NCBI GenBank assembly: GCA_025766275.1
Contig: JAFKAC010000056.1
Location: 186,001-250,000, forward strand
DNA length: 64,000 nt
Direction of reading: 5' to 3'
Source: Lactarius indigo
Lineage: Eukaryota; Basidiomycota; Agaricomycetes; Russulales; Russulaceae
In this document: in pieces, positions 54,802 to 64,000 of the stretch
Layout: each line of letters starts with the position of its first letter
How positions within the stretch are numbered: position 1 is the first letter of the stretch
The notes under the pieces: generated by a model
What the model saw: the letters and a program-made list of their open reading frames with translations, nothing else
Told to the model about the DNA's origin: nothing
The model's database searches: none
Program-made: the position numbers and the translations under genes

Positions 54802-57570
54802 ATGCTTTTCACTCCTTTCGCCCGTGCTAGACTTTTGCTCGGCGTAATTTCTGGTCAGGGACTTCTTGTTACCGCCGCTTCAGCTGCAGACCCTTGCGCC
54901 AAGATCGCAGGGATTCCGTATGTCGACCCCGCAGACGCGATAGCCTGCCAGAAGTCATTTCCGTTCAACGAGACACTCAGACAGAATGTCTTGTCCGTTG
55001 TCTCGCGCGTGTTTGATTTCTACACCTTCGAGGATTTCTACCTGAATTCTCCCCCTCCGTTCGAGGAATCGACAACGGACATACGCGCAGAGATCGCACG
55101 GATAAACTCTACGCAATACGAGGTAAGCATGTCATCTAACATTGATACCCAGTTGATGAACAGTACTACGATTTAAGACCGATTATGACTTCAATCGAGA
55201 CCTGTGGGACTTCACTACCCAGCTTAATGATGGGCACACACGTATGTCATTGGTTTGGTCTCACCTCTGGGCTATTCTTGTGACGCTATTCCACCACAAG
55301 GCTGGTACCCGCAATGCTACAATACCTACCAGAACATTCTGCCCGCTCCCGTTGTTCTTCTGGGCGATGATATTTTCATTGCCCCAGATTCTGTTGAACT
55401 CCTCAACAATCTCGGGCCCGACTTTGCTGGCTTTTTTTCGGCCAAGAATTTTGACTGGCAGCGTCTTGCTGGAGCTAGAGTCCTCACTATCAATGAACTT
55501 CCTGCCTCTGTCTACATTGACTACATTGCGAGAGCCGTCTCCGGAAACTACCTTAGCCACGGCGTCAGAGTGAACAGTGTCGTCAGCAGCTACCGGATTA
55601 GTGATACGAGTTTCTCTCAACGTCTTGGCGACCTCGCCTCGTCGAGCTTCCTGACACAGACAAGTCTGACGTTCTCGATTATTCCCGTAAATTCAAATTC
55701 CTCCGAGACCGTTGAGGTTCCATTTGCCGCCGCTTTTGTTGGCAACTCGTTCGAAGATGGGCGATCTTAGTATGTCTGTTCTTACCCGTTTCGCCAGAGA
55801 ATTGATAAGGGCAATGTCTTTCTATTCCTCTCTTTTTTGTTCAGCTGGGCTAACAACTGCGCTGCGAACAATAATACGAACGGGAGAGATAGAAGCTTAG
55901 GGTCAGGTTCTAGCGGCGCTTCCCTGGGCCAGCGCAGTCATGCCCTTGCAGCGCGCGTAGATCTTGTCCATCACAAGACGAGAATCAAACTTCCGAACAC
56001 CCTAGGGTCGGCTCTGACAGCGGCCGGTGGAAGCGATGGCGTCATCAAGTCGTTCATCCTGCCCAACAATAAGACAGGCGTCGTTCGTATTCCTGCAACC
56101 TTTTGTGTTCCCCACCTGACAATTCTGTGTGTAAGATGTTTATTGGCTCTTTTAGTGGAAACTTTTCCAAGTTCTCACTTGATGTCGAGGCTGCGGTCCA
56201 GCAGTTTCAAGCCTCTGGGGTCACAAATCTCTTGATCGACGTGACCAATAATGGGGGTTCGTTCGCCTCCGGGGTCAAATACTGGAAAGTCTGACGCTAG
56301 TGGCCCAAGGTGGATTTGTCTGTCTGGGAATGTTCCTTTATCAGTTCCTCACTGGCACTGGGGCTGGATCCCCGTACGTTCACCGGATACGAAATGCGAG
56401 TGCGTCCCTGATCAAGTTCTTTAGTGCGTACCAGTCGACTTCCCGCGCCAATCCACTCGCCCAAAAAATAGTGGAAGAAACGGTGGAACTAGGAATCACC
56501 GGATCGACCAGCATCTATGCGTCCGACAATTGTAGGTTGACTTGGCCATCCATTTTATGGAGTGAGAGTCTGTTTGACCACTGTTACAGGGCTGTTTTTG
56601 AACGACACAAGGATGCCCGTGGCCCATAATTACAATAACCCTTCACTTCCTTTTGTCATTAACAGTGCCAACAGTTTTACCTCTCAGCGCTTCTCGGTAG
56701 GACCAGGTTCTATCCACCATAACTTCACTCAACTCGTTGACTAGGACCTGTGCCCAACCCCGAACGTGAAAATGCCTTCCACCCCTCCTTTTGACCTCGA
56801 GTGAGTGCTGACACACACTCGCTTCTTTCAACCTTGCCAACCTAAGTTCGGTCTCCTAGAAAAGTAGTCATCGGTCAGGATGTTTTCCCCATGAAGTCTG
56901 CCAAGCTGATCGTTTCCAGTCGGCAACGGTAATTGTGCATCGACCTGCGCCCAGTTCACGACTGCCATGTATGAACGCCACCAGACAAAGATAGTCGTTT
57001 TCGGCGGCGACCAGTCCCAGCCAATCGAATTTAAGGGTACGCCGCCTTCCTGCGATGGTACGCCACGAATGGGAGCCTAGGTGTTCACCGTCGTATTCGT
57101 AGGAATGGCAGGAATGCAGGTGCTCGAATGGGCTAACTTTAACAGCGAAATCAAGACCGCTGACCTCAAAAATGTAGAGAAAAGTTTCTTGTCCCATATT
57201 TCGCTCAGCTCATCCACCACCTCAAATAGGATCCCTTAGCACCCCCAGACCTGTACGGGATGTGCTCTGTGGAAGACGTTTGGCTAACCTAACTACGATT
57301 GCACAGGTTGGTTAATGGAAACATGCGCCTCAATTGGAGGACCGGTGAGTGATTTAAGAGTCTCTATTGAACCCGTGAAACCGAGCGAGGATGTAGCGTA
57401 TAGCTTCCTCAACGAGAGCTTCCCGATCGCCTATGTCTCTCAGCAGCCACAATGTATGTTCCCAGCTCAGTTCGAACGTGATGCATCCTGATGACACCTT
57501 GATGATAGTCCGTTTCCCGTACACGGCACAGACGTACAATAATCCCATAAACCTTTGGCTCTTCACGTGA
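54802..57570 (+). CDS. Secreted peptidase S41-like protein (tail-specific protease fold)
   Basis: Start ATG 54802: MLFTPFARARLLLGVISGQG begins a signal peptide ending near ASA. About 13 short introns can be placed so that the frame stays open to TGA 57568-57570; first exons are 54802-55122, 55178-55241, 55301-55769, 55845-56082 and from 56136. Landmarks: DPCAKIAGIPYVDP; LWDFTTQLNDGHTRW; VGNSFEDG; LLIDVTNNGGGFVCLGMFL; VIVGNGNCASTCAQFTTAMY, where the Ser of ASTC is the likely nucleophile; and the end NWRTAYSF with YNNPINLWLFT. These are typical of fungal S41-family proteins related to CPAF. An apparent stop at 56742 disappears if the 48-bp intron starting GTAGGACC is removed. Probably extracellular; substrate unknown. 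Confidence 0.88.
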
Positions 57571-57574
57571 GCAT

Positions 57575-59025
57575 CCTCGTTTCCGCCTACTCGAGAACTT
57601 CCCACTGATAGATTCCCTAGCGAGAGACAAGTTTTCGCATAGCACGAGGGATACTAACTACTCTGCTCCATTGTTCTCCTTTGGGTCGGTTGGGAAGGAG
57701 GGCTATTAGAAACAATTGTAAAAACCACACAGTCTGGTGGGAATCGAGATGAGGGATGCCGCGGGCTTACGATGGGTGAATGTTCAAAGTACAGGAAACG
57801 ATCGCCCCTCGCTCGGGCCGAACGGCGTAGCAACCAGACCCATCTCAGTTACGTCTTGGCACTATTATATGATCAATCGATTAACGCGCCCTTAGGCCTA
57901 AGAGTGGCACGATCGTGACCCCTGGACCGAATCGATAAACACAGCCTTTTTCCACTGGCACTCTGGGTACAACCCCCTTGCATGCTACACCTCTGAGCGC
58001 TGGATTGGTCATGATGGAGCCCACTAAGACGGTGAATGATTGCACTTCCCTGGACTGGGCTCAGATTCGGTGCCAGAGCGAAGCAGGTGATACTGATTAC
58101 ACAGAAAATCGCACTGAGAGGCACCCGCGATAGCAAAGGGGATACTGGAGACGCCACGCTCACGGGAGGTTGCATGTTTTCTACCTGGCACTACTACCGC
58201 TCGTGTGCGCCCACAAAGCACCTCATGCCTACACTTTAACAGCATCTTCACGTCATCCAAAAGTCCTACATACGGTCACTGCCCAGGGAAGCCTAAGTAC
58301 ATCGGTATTTTAATGTTAACCGGGTCGCACAGGTGCCTAATGCCCTGTGGCTGCGACTCAAGAAGCGGTTCTTCCTGATCCAAACATTTCCTGCTACTTT
58401 ATCTGACTGATTGATAACACTCCTTGGATCACGTAAAATCGCCGAAACGTACAGTGGAGAGCGGATGCGCTAGCGCTGTATTTCCTTCCGTCGCCCTCCG
58501 CCTGACCCCGGTGGTACTGTACGTACGTGTGGCCCTCGTGGCCCGTTGCCGCACATTCTGTGCTAACTTATCACGAATCTGTGGCGGTGGCGCCCCGAGT
58601 GGAGCGCTGTTTACGCTTGTCAGTGAGCGCCGGCTGAGCACACGAGCCGCCCTTCCTGGTCACATCGCCCCACGTGGCCATAGTGCCTTTTTTCTCCTGG
58701 AGAGTACCTGAACGTCCCGATGAAAGACGTCAGCGAACGCAGTCTCGTCTACAAGCATAATTCGGGATGGCCCCGACGCTGTGGAAAATGCCGAGGACGA
58801 TGATAGAGGCGGCGTCAATGGGTTCAACTTTGACACATCCTCGGAGAACGCCGGAGTTGTTCATTTGGAGGTGGCGCCGGGAGTAAACCTTGTACTGGGC
58901 ACAATCACGTCTGCGTGGCCTCCATATCGTTATGCCGGCGTCAGGCTCCACGTTCGAGAGAAACGGAGCGAATATCTTAAAAAAAATTCTTCGCGATGGA
59001 ACCATATAATAAAAAAATGGCGGCC
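57575..59025. other. Intergenic, no gene seen
   Basis: Short frames only. The 3' side of F-box paralogue 3 begins at 59031. Confidence 0.4.
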
Positions 59026-59030
59026 CGAAA

Positions 59031-60729
59031 CTAAATGATGTGATGGATATCGATCCGGTGTATCCTCCGGGAAAATTCGTCACTCTGCGTTGTTTACATG
59101 AGAGGTTTTCAACGTATAGGCACGCGGTGGCGCAGTGGCGCACCTCTTCGTTCATTCCAACTACCCACTCGTAATCAGCCGAGATCGACTGATATTTACT
59201 CTCTCCCACACTGATGATATCGCAGCACGGCAGCTGCGAGGCAAGTACATCTTGAAGCGCTTCGCGAACGCCAACACCGCGGGCGTCTTCGCTAGGGTGT
59301 GCCCTTCGATCCGCACGCGATAGGCCAAACTGACGAACGACGAGCGGCTGTGAGTACACGAGCCAGCGAGCTCCGGCGGGAATAGGCGCAATCAACGGAC
59401 GCTCCATTTCGACGCAGCACGCCATCCGTGTGCTCCATGTTTCCCACGACGTCGGCCCGCATCCGCTAGAAGGATCGGAAGAGAGGTAATCACGCCGCAT
59501 CGTGAGCCAATAGGACGTCATGGTGCCGTTTTGGGTCGCCATTTGCGCGGTCAGTCCGACCAGACAGGCGTCTGGGGAAGGACGAAAGGGGAGACATCGA
59601 GAGCGCGAGCGCGAGGAGGAGGACGTCGTGAGACATGCCTGCGATAGACGAAACGATGCAGAAAGTGGGTGGACGCCCGCTCGGGGGATAGGTAGGCATA
59701 GCTGTCGGACTCTGAGCAATTTTTTACCGCCCACGAGGCGATGGACATCTAGGGTATTTGTTTGCAGGTTGACAAGCGCGAGCAATTCAGCGTCGATAAG
59801 AGCAAACGGGGATGCATATGTGAGGTCTGGAGCAGTCAGAACCTAGGAAAGGAATATCAGCGCGTTAGCAACGCATGTGAGACCCCGGACCTCGTCATGC
59901 GCTTACAAGTGATACATTTCCCGTTTTCCACCCAACCACATATATAAAGTCGGGGAGAGTCCTAGCCTGGGTGATCATCACAACGACGTAGTCGCCCGCT
60001 GCTTCCATGTGTACATCGTATGTGTCATAAACATTCATTCGCTTCCCTTCGGACTGCAGCTGGACCGTCGGAACGGCAGCGAGAGGGTGATTTGTGCCCT
60101 TTCTGAAGTCCATCAATCGAAGTGATCCATGGGGTTCGGGGTGATCTCCCGGGTTGCTGTTCAAATCGAAAGAATGTCAGCTACGCGGGTACGGAATAAG
60201 AGGGACCGCTGCACAAAACTAGTATCACCGCCAGGTTGTACTCTTCGACGTCGAAACAATACGCGAACACGAACTGTGATTGAGGGAGATCGACGCTATT
60301 CCACGACGCGCAACCGCGCTGGACTGCGTCGTGTAGGTCAATATAGCTATATCCCATCGAGCGATCGTCCACGGGGAACCGGCGAGTGGCGATCAAGTAC
60401 CCGCCGTGTATCTCATAGCCAATGGCGCCGACCGTAATGTCTCTGGGAACGACGCACTGCAGGGCAGGCTGGCGGAGATCCAGACCGTGCCAGGCGCGTT
60501 CCCATCTCTCCAGGACGGCGATGCGCTCGTGGATCGAGAGGCCAGGGAGAAAGGGATCTTGCACGCCGGCAATCTGCGTCCGCACCAGGTACTGGAGATA
60601 CTGAGAGCCCGAGACGATGCTGCGGAGCCTCCGCGAGGCCTGGGCGCACGCGCCGACGTCGCGCACGGATAAGTAGGAGAGGATGTGGATAACAAGTTCG
60701 GTGGAGAGGTCCAGGAGTTGCGGTGACAT
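59031..60729 (-). CDS. F-box protein, paralogue 3
   Basis: Minus strand, about four exons, ATG 60729 (MSPQLLDLSTELVIHILSYL) to TAG 59031-59033; an in-frame ATG at 60801 is also possible. The F-box is followed by LRSIVSGSQYLQYL and LERWERAWHGL as in the paralogues. After the first intron comes NPGDHPEPHGSLRLMDFRKG, matching MAHLRLLDFRTG of paralogue 1. An intron after VVGWKTGN sits at the family position, then VLTAPDLTYASPFALIDAEL corresponds to VLSGPAGTYAPSFCFIDHET of paralogue 2. The last exon reads SDEFSRRIHRIDIHHI. It lacks the Asp tract of the other two. The exon 1 donor is uncertain (GTGCAG). Likely SCF adaptor. Confidence 0.8.
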
Positions 60730-60799
60730 GGCGGGCGCCGGGGTTCCAGCTGGGGGACAAAGGTTATTGATTGAAGTCGTACAAGTTTCTGTATCACAC

Positions 60800-62160
60800 A
60801 CGTGGACATCCCGCGGGGCCGTCAGTCCCCAAATACTCTGTCAACAGGGCTGGAATCGCATCAATTAGAGCGGGCGAGACACACGAGGGTGGCGGGGAGG
60901 TGGCTAGAACATACAGATGCGATATGATAAACAGGAAATCATTCGAAACATTTGCACATCTGCCCTTCCGGCAAGGGTCTTATGTAGGGTCGCAGCGTGG
61001 GAATTGAGAACTGTACCGTGTCCGTGTCCGAAAGCCTGAATGAATCGCAATACACTCAACGAACTCACTGCCAACGCAACTCCCCCTTTGCAACACCAGG
61101 AGGAGGTTGTGGGCTACGGGTTATGGTCGCCTAAGGCAATGTCACCACTCATGAGATGCTGGTGGACATTTAATGTACCACGCTGGCCCATGCGAATGGA
61201 ACACTAACTCTTGGGCTTGAGCTTGAGTAAATGGAGAAGAGATGAAAAAAAAAAAAAAAAAAACCGACACGCGTGGCGCGGTAGCAATCGCCGAGTCCCT
61301 CGGGAGTTTTACTGTAACCCACACACGGTCAGTACCGTCATGCCGTTATCTCTGAGAGCACTTCTGTTCTGATTACGGACGCTCCTCATGTGAGACAGTC
61401 GACCTGGATGTATTCTGTCTCGGTGATACGAGTACACGAGTACATGCTGGAGACCAGCTCGGAGGCCGACATGGGTGATTGGGCGCCTAGATAGAGCAGC
61501 TATAAACGTGCGCATGGGTTTCCGCAAAATGCCGCTGCAGACGCGCTGCACTGTACCGGCAAGACGCGATCATGCAGCCATGCACCGACTTGGTGACGGA
61601 ACAAGGACTTACAGTAACACGTACAGTGTCCGCATTAAGCTCCGATTAGAGTCCTCAAACACTCGGTTCGCTGTCATCACCGACTTACTTGCCGTTCTTT
61701 GTGCCTGAGATGCTGCGCCTTCCACCGTGACCACGGGTTCACCAGTACGCGAATAAATGGGGAAAATACCTGGGATTGCCCGCATGTAGCACCAAGCATG
61801 GTTATAGAACCGGATTTTCTGCTTGCTACGACAGCATTCCGTATCGATCGCCCTCATGTTGGTCCTGATAATTCCTTTTCCTGACTCTGTCATGGTTGTG
61901 GTCAAGGTCACGTAGTGCACGTGATTTCTCTCCATCCCAAGTTAGACCCGGAGTTTTCCTGCTCTGGGACCACAGGACCCATCAACGCCACGATATCAAG
62001 TGAAACAACCACTGGGAGCTACTGTAGCTCGAGCTGTTGCGCAAGATAAGGAACTCGTCTACCGGATCGCGATATGAGCTATACTATACTATTTTTGGTC
62101 GACTTTTCTTCAAGCTGTTCGCTCATTTGTTCTGGTGCACCACTCAGTGATTGACAGATC
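60800..62160. other. Intergenic, no gene supported
   Basis: Contains an 18-20 nt A-run ending at about 61262. Nothing recognised. Confidence 0.4.
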
Positions 62161-62169
62161 GAGATTATA

Positions 62170-62544
62170 ATGTCATCGCGCACACTGGCACGCAGCGTTC
62201 TATCTACGATCAGAATATTGATTAAAAGTTACGACTCGCCGTGGCATATTCATTCAGCACTCAGCGTGCGATACCAAGACCTACCCCACAAATGTCTTCC
62301 TGGGCCTGCTACCCGCGCTGATAACCAAGACATCGCCGCATGGGTCGCTGTCGGCAATAAAACGCCAGTCGATGCAGCCATTTTGAGTAAGTACCACCAC
62401 GCGCTTCCATTAAACGCGTACATGATCCCCGAGATGGAGAAGAACCCCCACCTTTTGTTGTATAGATACCTGATGGCATTACTCCACACAGCTGTCAGCC
62501 AACTCCGCCTTTACTCCAACGAAGCGAACAAAACGCGAGGATGA
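62170..62544 (+). CDS. Hypothetical protein or first exon(s) of the right-edge gene
   Basis: A 124-codon frame starting MSSRTLARSVLSTIRILIKS and ending NEANKTRG. The coding bias looks real but I recognise no domain. It could be separate or belong to the multi-exon gene that follows on the same strand. A C-run follows at 62611-62622. Confidence 0.35.
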   Translation: MSSRTLARSVLSTIRILIKSYDSPWHIHSALSVRYQDLPHKCLPGPATRADNQDIAAWVAVGNKTPVDAAILSKYHHALPLNAYMIPEMEKNPHLLLYRYLMALLHTAVSQLRLYSNEANKTRG

Positions 62545-62849
62545 AGGCGCGGGGTGCGCTTTGCGCCGACTTTCACTGCCACCACCACCACTTGGGACTG
62601 TCCTTTCTCTCCCCCCCCCCCCGTCCTTGATTATGACCGTCGGCAGCAGGTCCACGCCTTTGGATAGTTATGCGGTGAACGTGCGATGCGTCCAGGTCAT
62701 CCGGGTGCGTCGAGTGCTTCCCTTCTTTACCCCCCGTACGCCTGACCATGACGATCAAGGGGAGTTCGCAATCTTACTTCGGCGATATAGTGGTAGGAAG
62801 TTTTGATAACATGAGGCCAGGCCGAGCTTGACCGTTTTTTGATATATAA

Positions 62850-63624
62850 TAGGAAACCGCACAGCGGCGCATCATGCTCGCTCAACTGAGCACGGACGAG
62901 GCCAAGCCAGGTAGCAGGGAACAATGGTGCGCCTCTTGTATTCTCGAATCGCTCGGGTGTCGCTGATCACGTTCTCAGGCTCCGCACTTACACGTCCGTT
63001 CGCTCCTCGTCGCTGGCCAAGCTGTTTTGACCTGACTTGATCACAGGGACAAACTTTCCGCTCTAGGGATCGACGTAAGACCATCTGGCCACCTGACCAC
63101 GGCCGACCTCTCACTCCTTCCTATTAATAGATGGCTGACGGGGCAATAGCGGACATAGAATCCGCTTCGGCACATGGGACGCTCGCCGACGTACGTCCCT
63201 TCCTTCTATCTGATCCAAATAAGTATGCGCTTCGACAGCGATTTCGCACCAGGTCGTAATCCGCATCCTCAGGTCCGAAGGATGGGAGGTGAGCGCGCTT
63301 ATTCACCGTGTCGTTCGTTTCTTAGTCTACAACTGACTCTCGCAGACCGAGGTGACCGAGGTCGTCAAAACAGCGCTGGGCTCCTTGGAGAACAACGAAA
63401 CCGAGAATCAACTGGCGCTGGACGCGTTCAATCGCGCCGCCCTCGAAGCCACTGCTTTTGAGGTGAGATCTGGTGACCAGACCAGACCGGAAACATACGG
63501 CGTGTTGTTCGCTCACCCGGTTTCTCCCAGGTTCAGATTCTGTCCGCGGAGGAAAGCGGTGACGTACGTAGACGATTCCAGACCCGCCCAGTCCGCCGCG
63601 ATATACTGACCTACGGTCGATAGC
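62850..63624 (+). CDS. Unrecognised multi-exon gene, 3' part
   Basis: The exon after the acceptor at about 62850 reads QRRIMLAQLSTDEAKPG, followed by a GTAGCAGG intron. Further exons include DKLSALGIDVRPSGHLTTAD. Near the end, SEGWE joins across a GTGAGC intron (63296-63345) to TEVTEVVKTALGSLENNETE and ALEATAFE, then across a GTGAGATC intron to VQILSAEESGDVRRRF and a TAG at 63622-63624. The protein is helical and charged; no family is recognised. Two joins in the middle would need introns of only 20-23 nt or imply frameshifts, so the gene may be damaged. Confidence 0.45.
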
Positions 63625-64000
63625 TAAGGATACGTGCGCGGTTCCTTGCTTCTCTCGGGTGATATAGTGATGATGTCGAGTAACCTGCGTAGATTCATGT
63701 TGGTTCTCGTTGGGTAAGCAGGATCGGTAGCAATCCCTAGTCGCGCGGTCTGTTGAAACCTCATGCATTATGCACGGACGAAGCTGCCTCCCGGGATACT
63801 ACTACGATCCAGGACATCTTCTCCCTTAGCGCCACTCCTGACTGCCTTTTGCACCAGTATCGTGCGTGCCCTTCATTGAATGGCTTGCGATTCACTGACA
63901 CGGTGCGCATACTATAGGAATTAGTTCGGGAATCCGTAGGTCACGTCTTTGGTTATCATCAGATGAAACATACTTGACTGATACACCGCTCCACTGGCCA
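63625..64000. other. Right edge, no gene seen
   Basis: No coding signal on either strand. Confidence 0.4.

Noticed and set aside
56742..56744. In-frame TAG as the end or a nonsense mutation of the S41-like gene
   Set aside because: It falls inside a 48-bp GT-AG intron (GTAGGACC to GACTAG) whose removal gives a continuous, family-like sequence.
1..64000. CRISPR arrays, bacterial operons, ribosome binding sites
   Set aside because: Intron-rich eukaryotic genes and LTR elements; no direct-repeat/spacer pattern seen.

Overview
The window looks like nuclear DNA of a filamentous basidiomycete (Agaricomycetes). Host genes are cut by many 45-75 bp GT-AG introns, some with TACTAAC-like branch points. 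The gene content fits that group: F-box proteins with low-complexity tracts, a secreted S41-type protease, a Kel3/KLHDC4-like kelch protein, an NmrA-like protein, a decayed sedolisin, and chromovirus-type Ty3/gypsy elements. A Rhizoctonia/Ceratobasidium-like genome would fit, but the species is my guess.

Left end (1-12.3 kb): a nested retrotransposon complex. Element 1 (minus strand; 1-5145, running off the left edge) has one intact Gag-Pol frame and a 416-bp LTR. It sits inside the RNase H region of element 2 (minus strand; remaining part 5146-9395), which has a 509-bp LTR, a gag frame with one premature TGA, and pol in the -1 frame after a canonical slippery heptamer. Element 2 sits inside the coding sequence of a multi-exon plus-strand host gene (9396-12339). 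That gene is also split by a solo LTR of the element-2 family (11029-11534, target duplication CAAGA) and carries its own TGA. In both elements an 11-nt sequence 34 nt downstream of a TATAAG box is the exact complement of an 11-nt sequence next to the 5' LTR. This is the arrangement of Tf1-type self-priming retrotransposons.

12.3-28.8 kb: gene-poor, duplicated DNA. It holds at least five copies or fragments of a small minus-strand gene for an RNase III-fold protein (about 14.5, 16.7-17.8, 20.1, 22.7-24.0 and 27.1-27.9 kb). Where the catalytic region can be read, metal-binding acidic residues are replaced (NExLE to NExLA/V, and the late Glu to Lys), so these look like catalytically dead paralogues. 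The copy at 16.7-17.8 kb reads as an intact six-exon gene; the others are truncated or broken. Flanks are duplicated along with the genes. There is also a degenerate 42-52 bp tandem repeat (12.6-12.8 kb) and a 197-bp pogo/Fot1-type MITE (28.54-28.74 kb).

28.8-64 kb: sparse single genes. F-box paralogue 1 (30.4-32.3, +), a His/Pro/Ser-rich protein (33.9-34.7, +), F-box paralogue 2 (37.3-39.1, +), a sedolisin pseudogene (40.6-42.6, -), an NmrA-like protein (46.4-47.3, +), a kelch protein with a C-terminal DUF4110-like region (49.4-52.2, +), a secreted S41-family protein (54.8-57.6, +), F-box paralogue 3 (59.0-60.7, -) and an unrecognised multi-exon gene at the right edge. The three F-box genes share exon structure and an early 'LRRWE' block and are clearly paralogues. 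No CRISPR, rRNA or convincing tRNA gene was seen. Splice sites were placed by reading, not by RNA evidence.
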